From an uncultured Selenomonadaceae bacterium (lineage in GTDB: Bacteria; Bacillota; Negativicutes; Selenomonadales; Selenomonadaceae), in NCBI GenBank assembly GCA_945873565.1, contig CAMCDL010000007.1, positions 1 through 32,240 of the forward strand: a stretch of DNA of 32,240 bases, written 5' to 3'. Made by a program: the position numbers and the translations under genes. Every line of letters starts with the position of its first letter. The first letter of the stretch is position 1. The notes beneath the pieces were generated by a model. The model was not told where the DNA came from, did not search any database, and saw nothing but the letters and a program-made list of their open reading frames with translations. Shown here one piece after another: positions 18,100-26,546 of the stretch.

Positions 18100-19338
18100 T
18101 TATTCCCACATGCTCCAATTTCCAGCAGCTGCTCCCATGGAGAAAGCTGCCTGAAGATTATATCCGCCAGTAAAGCCATCAATATCTGCAGTTTCACCAG
18201 CAACATAAAGCCCCTTTATAAGCTTCGATTCCATAGTCTTCGGATTTATCTCTTTTACGGATATTCCTCCTGCAGTAACAATAGCCTCAGCCATTGGCCT
18301 GGTAGACAGCACAGTAAGTGTGAGATTCTGCAGCACAGCTGACAGTCTCTGACGTTCCTCTCTGGTAACAGTATTTACCATTCTCTCAGGATCAAGATAT
18401 GCATTATCCAGAACAGGCTCAATCAGCTTTCCTGGAAGAAGCTTATGCATAGCATTTTTGAGGTTTTTTCGCTGAAATTCCTCAAAATCCCTTAATATTC
18501 GTAAATCAAGCTGTTCCCTTGACAATGCTGGCTTTAGATTAATTACCAGCTCAACAAAGTATCCATCATCCAGAAGTCTTGCAGCCTTGCGGCTTAAGGT
18601 AAGAATAATAGGTCCACTTACGCCAAAGTGAGTAAACAGCATTTCACCAAATTCTTCGCCAGCCTTTTCCCCATCTGATAAAAGGGTTGCCCTTACATTT
18701 TTCAGAGAAAGTCCCTGGCACTCCTTTATCCAGTCCTCCTCTATTTCCAGAGGTACAAGGGCAGGCAGAGGCTTTTCGATATTGTGCCCCAATTTTCCAG
18801 CCATCCTGAAGCCATCTCCAGTAGAGCCGGTACCAGGATATGATGCACCGCCAGTAGCCAGTATTACCTTATCAGCCTTCATAAGCTGTCCATCAGCAGT
18901 CTTTACGCCAGTAACTTTGCCATTTTCTGCCAAAAGCTCCGTTACCCTTATGCCAGTAACCAGCCTTACGCCCAGCTCATAAAGTCTGTTAACCATGGCC
19001 TCAACCACATCAGCGGCCTTATCACTTACAGGGAAAACCCTGCCTCCACGCTCAACCTTAGTAGCCACTCCCATGCCATAAAAAAAATACTGTACATCCT
19101 CATTATCATAGGCCTTCAGGCAGCTATTGAGGAACTTGCCATTACCAGGGATATTCTTGATTATTTCCTGTATGCTGGCAGCATTAGTAATATTGCACCG
19201 ACCCTTGCCTGTAATCAGCATCTTCTTGCCAGGCCGCGGCATCTTTTCCAGCAGGGTAACCTGTCCTCCATTTTCTGCAGCCTTTATAGCTGCCATCATT
19301 CCGGCGGGACCAGCTCCCACAATAATTATATCCTTCAT
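18100..19338 (-). CDS. HI0933/BaiN-family NAD(P)/FAD-dependent oxidoreductase
   Basis: IIIVGAGPAGMMAAIKAAENGGQVTLLEKMPRPGKKMLITGKGRCNITN; TGGASYPGTGSTGDG; TAGGISVKEINPKTMESKLIKGLYVAGETADIDGFTGGYNLQAAFSMG. Start taken at ATG 19338, which has a GGAGAG SD. Confidence 0.93.
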   Translation of the reverse strand: MKDIIIVGAGPAGMMAAIKAAENGGQVTLLEKMPRPGKKMLITGKGRCNITNAASIQEIIKNIPGNGKFLNSCLKAYDNEDVQYFFYGMGVATKVERGGRVFPVSDKAADVVEAMVNRLYELGVRLVTGIRVTELLAENGKVTGVKTADGQLMKADKVILATGGASYPGTGSTGDGFRMAGKLGHNIEKPLPALVPLEIEEDWIKECQGLSLKNVRATLLSDGEKAGEEFGEMLFTHFGVSGPIILTLSRKAARLLDDGYFVELVINLKPALSREQLDLRILRDFEEFQRKNLKNAMHKLLPGKLIEPVLDNAYLDPERMVNTVTREERQRLSAVLQNLTLTVLSTRPMAEAIVTAGGISVKEINPKTMESKLIKGLYVAGETADIDGFTGGYNLQAAFSMGAAAGNWSMWE

Positions 19339-19423
19339 GGAATCTCTCCAAACCATCATCTGTTAACTATTCAATATAAAACGTCAAAATCCTGCCAGGA
19401 TATCCATGCTTACAACAAAATAT

Positions 19424-20143
19424 CTATTTATAAAAACCCTTCAGATAAGCCACTTCACGTTCTGTCAGCTTACGATAAAAGCCTCGAGGCAGGTTATTTA
19501 ATGTAAGACCTGCAAAGCTGATTCTTTTTAAGGCAATAACCTCGTGCCCTACGGCCGACAGCATCCGACGTACCTGGCGATTCCGGCCTTCATGAATAGA
19601 TAGCTCTACTCTGGACCAGGAGTCCTTACCCCTGCCAGCATCAATAAGACGCACATCAGCTGGAGCTGTCATGCCATCCTCAAGCATTATACCATCAGCA
19701 AGCATGCGCAGCTCCTCATCATTGATTATACCCTTGGCCTTAGCAACATAGGTCTTAAATACCTCTCTGCCGGGATGAAGCAGACCATTCATCAGCTCAC
19801 CATCATTAGTCAGGATAAGCAGTCCCTCCGTGTTATAGTCGAGACGTCCAACTGGATAAATATAATCCTTAACATCAGGCAAAAGATCAAGCACAGTTTT
19901 TCTACCACGGTCATCCTTGACACTGCATATGTAACCCTTTGGCTTGTTGAGAATAAAATACAGCTTTTTAGCCTTAGCTCCAATCAGAACACCATCAATT
20001 GCAATTTTATCTCTTATATCAGCCTGCTGTCCCAATATAGCCTTTTTCCCATTAACGGTTACCCTGCCTGCCTCAATTAGCCGCTCAGCTTCTCTTCGCG
20101 AAGCAGCGCCTGCCTGACTTATGAGCTTTTGTAATCTTTCCAT
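19424..20143 (-). CDS. RsuA/RluB-family rRNA pseudouridine synthase
   Basis: S4 domain MERLQKLISQAGAASRREAERLIEAGRVTVNG; YPVGRLDYNTEGLLILTNDGEL; RNRQVRRMLSAVGHEV. Start taken at ATG 20143; the ORF track begins at 20161. Confidence 0.93.
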   Translation of the reverse strand: MERLQKLISQAGAASRREAERLIEAGRVTVNGKKAILGQQADIRDKIAIDGVLIGAKAKKLYFILNKPKGYICSVKDDRGRKTVLDLLPDVKDYIYPVGRLDYNTEGLLILTNDGELMNGLLHPGREVFKTYVAKAKGIINDEELRMLADGIMLEDGMTAPADVRLIDAGRGKDSWSRVELSIHEGRNRQVRRMLSAVGHEVIALKRISFAGLTLNNLPRGFYRKLTEREVAYLKGFYK

Positions 20144-20168
20144 GACCCACATCCTATACATAATGAAA

Positions 20169-20197
20169 AGTCAGCCGCCAGAAGCTCCAGGGCTGAC
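20169..20197 (-). terminator. Putative terminator upstream of the pseudouridine synthase gene
   Basis: GTCAGCC (20170-20176) / GGCTGAC (20191-20197), minus-strand TTTTC tract. Confidence 0.6.
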
Positions 20198-20225
20198 ATT
20201 AATTTAATATTAGGCTCCCCAGTAA

Positions 20226-20486
20226 TCAATATATATGATACTGCTTCCAAGGGATGTTCTTTAAGGGAACTGTCTTTAAGAAATCCACAATATCCTTACG
20301 GCCATAGTAATGCGGCGTTCCGTCATTATCCTGGCTCATCAGGATTATAGGCATTCCCGGGAAGTATGGTGAAATACCAGCCCGGAATTTAGTTGCTCTG
20401 TAGGTGTAATTCGTAACCTCAGGCTTTACACAAATGATAGCAAAGGTCACACCCTGTTCTATTATTACTGATCCATGTACAACCAT
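20226..20486 (-). CDS. Conserved-looking hypothetical protein, 86 aa
   Basis: ORF with a GAGGTGAT SD 4 nt before ATG 20486 and its own consensus promoter; no family recognised. Confidence 0.75.
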   Translation of the reverse strand: MVVHGSVIIEQGVTFAIICVKPEVTNYTYRATKFRAGISPYFPGMPIILMSQDNDGTPHYYGRKDIVDFLKTVPLKNIPWKQYHIY

Positions 20487-20520
20487 TGACATCACCTCGC
20501 AGCTCCCTATTTACTTTATT

Positions 20521-20550
20521 ATTATAGCATAAGAAACAATAAAATTACAA
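20521..20550 (-). promoter_or_regulatory. Putative sigma-A promoter of the 86-aa orphan
   Basis: Minus strand TTGTAA (20545-20550), 18-nt spacer, TATAAT (20521-20526). Confidence 0.65.
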
Positions 20551-20649
20551 AAGTCGCCATTTCTGTAAGGTATTTTTGAAATATATTCCATAAAAGGAAA
20601 TATTTATCCCAAGTGTTATTTTAATCATAAAAAAATATTTGTTTGCCTA

Positions 20650-20678
20650 TTGCAAGAACATTTTTTCTATGCTATAAT
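20650..20678 (+). promoter_or_regulatory. Putative sigma-A promoter of the LysM gene with an embedded LexA-like dyad
   Basis: TTGCAA (20650-20655), 17-nt spacer, TATAAT (20673-20678). The spacer begins GAACATTTTTTC (20656-20667), close to the Firmicutes SOS box form GAAC-N4-GTTC. Confidence 0.65.
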
Positions 20679-20694
20679 CCATACAAAAGTTCAT

Positions 20695-20739
20695 CAAAAG
20701 TATGTTCGGCAAAAATATATTCGCTAAAAAGATGTTCGC
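20695..20739 (+). repeat. 15-bp tandem repeat (3 copies) in the LysM gene leader
   Basis: CAAAAGTATGTTCGG / CAAAAATATATTCGC / TAAAAAGATGTTCGC at exact 15-bp period. A fourth GTTC at 20689 is in the same phase. Confidence 0.75.
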
Positions 20740-20776
20740 TTATATCATATCAATTTACCAAAGGGAGCTGTCTAAA

Positions 20777-21085
20777 ATGAAAGATTACATTGTAAAATTC
20801 GTATACCTATTTGCTATTTCAATTATTTTTCTCGCAGTACCAATGCACCTTGGAAATCATTATCTGAGAGCTTCTGAATTTGATACCGTCACCATACAGG
20901 CTAATGAATGCATATGGGATATTGCTGGCAAGTATACTGTCAATACTGAAGATAAGGCTGAGCTTGTTGAGGCAATCTGTGAAATAAATGACATTTCACC
21001 TTCAGACGTAGTAAAACCTGGCCAGCTCATACAGGTTCCAGTTATAGACAGAGCTGAAGGCATACGTGTTGCCAGCAATAACTAA
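20777..21085 (+). CDS. Membrane-anchored LysM-domain protein (YneA-like)
   Basis: About 102 aa from ATG 20777 (SD AAGGGAG). N-terminal hydrophobic segment IVKFVYLFAISIIFLAVPM, then LysM-like FDTVTIQANECIWDIAGKYT...AICEINDISPSDVVKPGQLIQVPV. Confidence 0.8.
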   Translation: MKDYIVKFVYLFAISIIFLAVPMHLGNHYLRASEFDTVTIQANECIWDIAGKYTVNTEDKAELVEAICEINDISPSDVVKPGQLIQVPVIDRAEGIRVASNN

Positions 21086-21113
21086 GCCCAACCCTCCAAC
21101 ATATTATAAGACA

Positions 21114-21152
21114 CAGAAAAAAGACCTCGAAAATTTCGAGGTCTTTTTTCTG
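21114..21152. terminator. Bidirectional rho-independent terminator between convergent LysM gene and thrS
   Basis: CAGAAAAAAGACCTCGAAA-A-TTTCGAGGTCTTTTTTCTG: perfect 19-bp arms around one central base, with A/T tracts on both sides. Confidence 0.93.
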
Positions 21153-21175
21153 CGGGATAGACCACCGTCGCCCCC

Positions 21176-21245
21176 TACGTTTATTCATTAGATTGTATAC
21201 AGCCGACCATTACGTCTATTTATTAAATCGACTGCAGTCGGCCAT
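21176..21245. repeat. Adjacent imperfect 35-bp tandem duplication in the thrS 3' region
   Basis: TACGTTTATTCATTAGATTGTATACAGCCGACCAT followed directly by TACGTCTATTTATTAAATCGACTGCAGTCGGCCAT; 26/35 identical by hand count. Confidence 0.7.
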
Positions 21246-21250
21246 GCATT

Positions 21251-23161
21251 TTACTTTGCTGCCTTGGTGACAATCTTATCCTGCAGCATAGCAATAAACT
21301 CGTCAACCTTCATAGTAGAGGTTTCCTTCTCACCATGACGGCGAACATTTACAGTGCCATCTGCAACCTCCTGGTCACCAACAACCAGCATATAAGGAAT
21401 CTTCTTAACCTGAGCCTCACGCATCTTGTAGCCAACCTTTTCATTACGGTCATCTACCTCTACGCGATAGCCAAGATCAAACATCTTCTTTTTAAGTTCA
21501 AACGCATAGTCCATGTGCTTGTCAGTAATAGGCAGAATCTTTACCTGAACTGGAGCCAGCCATACAGGGAAAGCACCAGCATAGTTCTCAATTAGAATAC
21601 CGATAAAACGCTCAATAGAACCATATACTACACGATGAATCATAACTGGACGATGCTTCTGGCTGTCCTCACCTACATATGTAAGGTCGAACTTCTCAGG
21701 AAGCTGCATATCCAGCTGGATAGTACCACACTGCCAGGTACGGCCGATGGAATCCTTAAGATGGAAATCAATCTTAGGACCATAGAAAGCACCATCACCC
21801 TCGTTAATAATGTAATCGAGTCCACGATTGTCAAGTGCATTCTTCAGGCCATTGGTCGCCATTTCCCACATTTCATCAGAGCCCATGGAATCCTCTGGGC
21901 GGGTGGACAGCTCTGCATGATACTCAAGGCCAAAGGTGCTATATACCTCATCAAAGAGATTAATAACGTTCTGAATTTCTCCCTCAATCTGATCAGGAGT
22001 CATAAAGATATGAGCATCATCCTGAGTAAAGTTTCTTACACGGAACAAGCCGTGCAGAGCACCAGACAGCTCGTGGCGATGAACAAGTCCAAGCTCGCCT
22101 GCACGCAGCGGCAAATCACGATATGAATGCTGCTGCGTCTTGTAAACCAGCATACCACCTGGGCAGTTCATAGGCTTTACAGCAAAATCCTCACCGTCTA
22201 TTTCGGTAAAATACATATTTTCTTTATAATGAGCCCAATGACCAGACTGCTCCCAGAGTCTACGGTTCAGTATCATTGGAGTCTTTATCTCCTGATAGCC
22301 ATAACGGCGATGAACCTCACGCCAGTAGTTAATCAGCTCATTTCTTATAACCATTCCATTTGGATGGAAGAATGGGAATCCTGGTCCTTCCTCATGAATA
22401 CTGAACAGGTCCAGCTCCTTGCCCAGCTTTCTGTGATCACGTTTAGCAGCCTCCTCCAGCATATGGAGATAAGCATCCAGGTCCTCCTTCTTTTCAAAGG
22501 CAGTACCATAAACGCGCTGCAGCATCTTATTATTTTCATTACCGCGCCAATAGGCACCAGCTACACTCTGCAGTTTTATAGCCTTAACCTTTCCGGTAGA
22601 AATCACATGAGGTCCTGCACATAGGTCAGTAAACTCGCCCTGAGTATAAAGAGAAATCTCCGCGTCCTCAGGCAGATCATTAATAAGCTCAACCTTATAT
22701 GACTCACCAGCAGCCTTGAACATATCCAGTGCTTCCTGACGGCTGACAGTCTTACGCTCCAGCTTCAGGTTCTCCTTGACAATTTTGTTCATTTCCTTCT
22801 CGATGGTTGCAAGATCTTCCTCGGTCAGGCGCTTATCCATGTCAATATCATAGTAGAAGCCATTCTCAATAGCTGGTCCTATTGCCAGCTGAACATCCTT
22901 GTACAGACGCTTGATTGCCTGTGCCAGGATATGAGAGCCAGTATGGCGAAGTGCCCATTTGCCATCGGCATCATCAAAGGTAAGGAACTGAACAGAGCAG
23001 TCCTTATCCAGGATGGTAGTGATGTCTCTGGTCTCATTATCAATCTTTACAGCAAGAACCTTCTTAGCCATGCTGTTACTAATGGATTTTGCAAAATCAA
23101 GAGCACTGATGCCAGCCTCCGCCTCGCGGATAGCTCCATCAGGCATAGTAATCTTTATCAT
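21251..23161 (-). CDS. thrS: Threonyl-tRNA synthetase
   Basis: TGS domain, class II motifs (KPMNCPGGMLVYK; FRVRNFTQDDAHIF; HRVVYGSIERFIGILIENYAGAFPVWLAPVQV). Confidence 0.98.
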   Translation of the reverse strand: MIKITMPDGAIREAEAGISALDFAKSISNSMAKKVLAVKIDNETRDITTILDKDCSVQFLTFDDADGKWALRHTGSHILAQAIKRLYKDVQLAIGPAIENGFYYDIDMDKRLTEEDLATIEKEMNKIVKENLKLERKTVSRQEALDMFKAAGESYKVELINDLPEDAEISLYTQGEFTDLCAGPHVISTGKVKAIKLQSVAGAYWRGNENNKMLQRVYGTAFEKKEDLDAYLHMLEEAAKRDHRKLGKELDLFSIHEEGPGFPFFHPNGMVIRNELINYWREVHRRYGYQEIKTPMILNRRLWEQSGHWAHYKENMYFTEIDGEDFAVKPMNCPGGMLVYKTQQHSYRDLPLRAGELGLVHRHELSGALHGLFRVRNFTQDDAHIFMTPDQIEGEIQNVINLFDEVYSTFGLEYHAELSTRPEDSMGSDEMWEMATNGLKNALDNRGLDYIINEGDGAFYGPKIDFHLKDSIGRTWQCGTIQLDMQLPEKFDLTYVGEDSQKHRPVMIHRVVYGSIERFIGILIENYAGAFPVWLAPVQVKILPITDKHMDYAFELKKKMFDLGYRVEVDDRNEKVGYKMREAQVKKIPYMLVVGDQEVADGTVNVRRHGEKETSTMKVDEFIAMLQDKIVTKAAK

Positions 23162-23173
23162 AATATTATCCTC

Positions 23174-24616
23174 TTATCCTAATTTCTGTGCCAGCAGCTG
23201 ATTTACAAGCTGAGGGTTTGCCTTGCCCTTAGACTGCTTCATAACCTGTCCTACCAGGGCACCGATTGCCTTTTTATTGCCGCCCTTATAGTCATCTACA
23301 ATCTTCTGGCTGGAGGCAATAACCTTATCAACAATTTCCTCAATAGCCTTTGTATCGGTAATCTGTACAAGGCCCTTATCCTGAACAATCTTCTCAGGAC
23401 TGTCTGGGCACTTCCACATCTCCTCAAATACCTTCTTGGCAATCTTAGAGGAAATAGTTCCCTTGCTGATGAGGCCAATCATCTGTCCCAGGCGTTCAGG
23501 CTCAACAGGGGAATCAGTAATACTCATATTCTCAGCATTGAGATTCTTAGACAGATCACCCATAATCCAGTTTGCTGCCAGCTTAGCATCTGCACCAGCA
23601 GCTACTACTGCATCAAAATACTCTGCCATCTGACGGGAGCTGGTAATTACGCCTGCATCATAGCTGGATAGGCCGAATTCATTCTCAAGACGTGCCTGAC
23701 GGGCATCTGGAAGCTCAGGCAGAGACTTCCTGAATGCCTCAATCTCCTCATCAGTAGTAATGATAGGCACAAGATCAGGCTCTGGCATATAGCGATAGTC
23801 ATTAGCATTTTCCTTGGTACGCATGGAGAGAGTGATACCGCGCTCAGGATCCCAGGTACGGGTTTCCTGAACTACATGGCCGCCATCCTCAACTACCTCT
23901 TCCTGACGCTCAATCTCATAGGTCAAGGCTTCCTCTACAGCCTTAAAGGAGTTGATATTCTTCATCTCAGTACGAGTACCAAGGGTATCGGTACCGCGAG
24001 GACGGATGGAAACATTCAGGTCAGCACGCAGGTTGCCCTCCTCCATCTTGCAGTTGGAAACGTCAATGTACTGGAGAATGGACTTAACCTTCTCCATGTA
24101 AAGACGAGCCTCCTCAGGAGTTGACATATCTGGCTCAGATACAATCTCAATGAGAGGTACACCGGTACGGTTGTAATCAACATTTGAGGTATCAGAATCC
24201 TTAATGGTGTTGCCGGAATGAACCAGCTTTCCTGCATCCTCCTCCATGTGGATACGGGTGATACGGATGCGCTTCTTCTCACCATTGCTCTTTACAATAT
24301 CTACATAACCATGCTCGCAGATTGGCAGGTCATACTGAGAGGTCTGCCAATTCTTTGGAAGGTCAGGATAGTAATAATTCTTGCGATCAAACTTTGAAAA
24401 GCCATTGATATGGCAATTAAGTGCCAGACCTGCCTTGATGGCAAACTCCAGTACACGCTTATTAAGCACAGGCAATACACCTGGCAGTCCAAGGCATACA
24501 GGGCATACGTGAGTATTATGCTCAGCACCAAACGTAGTAGCACAGCCGCAGAAAATCTTGGTATTTGTTTTTAATTCACTATGTATTTCAAGTCCAATGA
24601 CTGCTTCGTAGCTCAT
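23174..24616 (-). CDS. gatB: Asp-tRNA(Asn)/Glu-tRNA(Gln) amidotransferase subunit B
   Basis: [50 protein letters not shown]-terminal GatB/YqeY region. Confidence 0.98.
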   Translation of the reverse strand: MSYEAVIGLEIHSELKTNTKIFCGCATTFGAEHNTHVCPVCLGLPGVLPVLNKRVLEFAIKAGLALNCHINGFSKFDRKNYYYPDLPKNWQTSQYDLPICEHGYVDIVKSNGEKKRIRITRIHMEEDAGKLVHSGNTIKDSDTSNVDYNRTGVPLIEIVSEPDMSTPEEARLYMEKVKSILQYIDVSNCKMEEGNLRADLNVSIRPRGTDTLGTRTEMKNINSFKAVEEALTYEIERQEEVVEDGGHVVQETRTWDPERGITLSMRTKENANDYRYMPEPDLVPIITTDEEIEAFRKSLPELPDARQARLENEFGLSSYDAGVITSSRQMAEYFDAVVAAGADAKLAANWIMGDLSKNLNAENMSITDSPVEPERLGQMIGLISKGTISSKIAKKVFEEMWKCPDSPEKIVQDKGLVQITDTKAIEEIVDKVIASSQKIVDDYKGGNKKAIGALVGQVMKQSKGKANPQLVNQLLAQKLG

Positions 24617-24618
24617 GC

Positions 24619-26085
24619 TTATTTACCTCCCAGTGCTGCTCTAGACTTATGGAAATCCTGGCTCTGCTCATAAGTATAAGCAGTACGGATCAGGGTTGCC
24701 TCATCCAGTGGCTTGCCGATAAGCTGCATGCCGATTGGCATCCCCTTGCTGCTGAAGCCGCATGGCACAGAAATGCCTGGCAGGCCAGCCAGATTCAAAG
24801 GAACTGTGCAGACATCCTGCAGATACATCTCCAGAGGATTGTCTATTTTCTCACCAATCTTATAAGCTGGGGATGGTGCAGTAGGGCAGACAATAACATC
24901 AACCTTCTCAAAGGCCTTGTCGTAATCCTCCTTGACAAGACGGCGCACCTTAAGAGCCTTCAGATAATACGCGTCATAATAGCCAGCAGACAGTGCATAG
25001 TTACCAATCATAATACGGCGCTTTACCTCTTCGCCAAAATACTGGCTGCGGGTATTGGTCATCATATCAACAATATCCACGCCATCAGCACGCTCACCAT
25101 AAGAAACGCCATCATAACGCTCAAGGTTGGTAGCTGCCTCAGCTGGTGCAATCAGATAATAGGTAGAAATAGCATGAGCAGTGTTAGGCAGAGAGATTTC
25201 AACCACCTCTGCTCCCAGCTCCTCAAGCTTCTTTATGCTATCACGAATAGCCTTTTCAACATCAGGATCCATACCATCTACAAAATATTCCTTAGGAATA
25301 GCAAGCTTCAGTCCCTTAACATCCTCAACCAGGGCTTTGGTGTAATCAGGAACCGCTTCATTAACGCAGGTGGAATCCATATCATCATGGCCAGCGATTA
25401 TATTCAGAATATGTGCACAATCAGTAACATCCTTGGTAATAGGACCGATCTGATCCAGAGAGGATGCATAAGCTACCAGACCATAGCGGGAAACACGGCC
25501 ATATGTAGGCTTCATGCCAACAACACCGCAGAAGGATGCTGGCTGACGGATGGAGCCGCCAGTATCAGAACCGATTGCCCATACAGCAGTGCCTGCAGCA
25601 ACTGCAGCAGCAGAACCGCCGGAGGAGCCGCCAGGAACACACTCTGTATTCCATGGATTTCTGGTAGGGAAATATGCAGAATTCTCAGTAGAACCGCCCA
25701 TAGCAAACTCATCCAGATTGGTCTTGCCAAGAATTACAGCATTCTCTGCATTAAGCTTATTAACTACAGTTGCGCTATATGGTGGAACAAAATTCTGCAG
25801 AATCTTGGAAGCACAAGTAGTCTTTACTCCCTTGGTGCAGATATTATCCTTTATTGCGCCGGGAATACCCTCCAGGAAGGAAATCTTTTCTCCCCTTGCA
25901 ATCTTCTCATCTACAGCCTTAGCCTGAGCAATAGCCTCATCCCGGGTCAGTGTAAGATAAGCCTTAACATCGCCCTCTACCTCGTCAATACGGGATAGGA
26001 TTGCCTCAGTCAGCTCAAGAGAAGTAATCTCATTATTAACAAGCATGTCATGAAGAACATGTGATGGCTGTTCAAATAATTTCAC
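24619..26085 (-). CDS. gatA: Asp-tRNA(Asn)/Glu-tRNA(Gln) amidotransferase subunit A
   Basis: Amidase signature [34 protein letters not shown] start at 26085 placed 7 nt after GGAGG; the ORF track uses an upstream TTG at 26103. Confidence 0.97.
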   Translation of the reverse strand: MKLFEQPSHVLHDMLVNNEITSLELTEAILSRIDEVEGDVKAYLTLTRDEAIAQAKAVDEKIARGEKISFLEGIPGAIKDNICTKGVKTTCASKILQNFVPPYSATVVNKLNAENAVILGKTNLDEFAMGGSTENSAYFPTRNPWNTECVPGGSSGGSAAAVAAGTAVWAIGSDTGGSIRQPASFCGVVGMKPTYGRVSRYGLVAYASSLDQIGPITKDVTDCAHILNIIAGHDDMDSTCVNEAVPDYTKALVEDVKGLKLAIPKEYFVDGMDPDVEKAIRDSIKKLEELGAEVVEISLPNTAHAISTYYLIAPAEAATNLERYDGVSYGERADGVDIVDMMTNTRSQYFGEEVKRRIMIGNYALSAGYYDAYYLKALKVRRLVKEDYDKAFEKVDVIVCPTAPSPAYKIGEKIDNPLEMYLQDVCTVPLNLAGLPGISVPCGFSSKGMPIGMQLIGKPLDEATLIRTAYTYEQSQDFHKSRAALGGK

Positions 26086-26099
26086 TGCTTTGCCTCCTA

Positions 26100-26390
26100 T
26101 CAACCTTCAAGAATCTTTGGAACCTTAAAATATCCTTCATCCTTTAATGGTGCATTAGAAAGAGCCAGGTCACGGTCCAGGGACTCCTTCACCACATCAT
26201 CACGGAACACGTTGCTGATAGGCAGTACATGAGCAATTGGCTGAATCTCATCTGTATTAACTGTGCTGAGATTATCAATATAATCCAAAATTGCGCTCAG
26301 CTGCTGAGTATACTGTTCTTCCTTTTCGGCCGGAATAGAGAGACGGGACAGCAGTGCTACAGTCTCTAAATCCTTTTTTGTTACTTTCAT
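26100..26390 (-). CDS. gatC: Asp-tRNA(Asn)/Glu-tRNA(Gln) amidotransferase subunit C
   Basis: MKVTKKDLETVALLSRLSIPAEKEEQYTQQLSAILDYIDNLSTVNTDEIQP: GatC. Start taken at ATG 26390. Confidence 0.95.
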   Translation of the reverse strand: MKVTKKDLETVALLSRLSIPAEKEEQYTQQLSAILDYIDNLSTVNTDEIQPIAHVLPISNVFRDDVVKESLDRDLALSNAPLKDEGYFKVPKILEG

Positions 26391-26405
26391 TTTATCACCA
26401 TCCTC

Positions 26406-26451
26406 TTCCTTGTACTGTTCCGCCCCACGAAAGCGCAATCAGAACAAGGAA
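26406..26451 (-). promoter_or_regulatory. Stem-loop in the gatC leader, just upstream of the RBS
   Basis: TTCCTTGT / ACAAGGAA perfect 8-bp arms plus an inner CTG/CAG extension across a T.T mismatch. No U-tract, so not a terminator. Confidence 0.5.
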
Positions 26452-26502
26452 ACATTTATGTCTATTTCCATGATATTAACTGGGAATAGAATCATAGCTT
26501 AT

Positions 26503-26531
26503 ATTATAACCCTCGCACTATTCAAAAGCAA
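26503..26531 (-). promoter_or_regulatory. Putative sigma-A promoter of gatCAB-thrS
   Basis: Minus strand TTGCTT (26526-26531), 17-nt spacer, TATAAT (26503-26508). Confidence 0.65.
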
Positions 26532-26546
26532 ATGATTTAGCATTGC

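Noticed and set aside
20695-20739. CRISPR-like array from the 15-bp repeats
   Set aside because: The units are directly adjacent with no spacers, are too short, and there are no cas genes.
20702-20776. N-terminal extension MFGKNIFAKKMFAYIISIYQRELSK of the LysM ORF
   Set aside because: The ATG at 20702 has no SD, while ATG 20777 has AAGGGAG at good spacing and gives a typical membrane anchor. The extension is treated as leader sequence containing repeats.
21635-22624. Two consecutive plus-strand ORFs (163 and 165 aa) opposite thrS
   Set aside because: They are antisense to a clear thrS; the first is in codon register with it. No promoter or SD support; product of codon bias.
24016-24543. Minus-strand out-of-frame ORFs of 80-89 aa within gatB
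   Set aside because: Alternate frames of an evident gatB; no independent initiation signals.
24649-25998. 449-aa plus-strand ORF opposite gatA
   Set aside because: It lies in exact codon register with gatA, so its openness only means gatA avoids TTA, CTA and TCA codons over that stretch. Its translation has no recognisable domain, and gatA itself is unmistakable.
26391-26502. T-box riboswitch for gatCAB-thrS
   Set aside because: No T-box sequence, specifier-loop pattern or intrinsic terminator found in the leader by eye.
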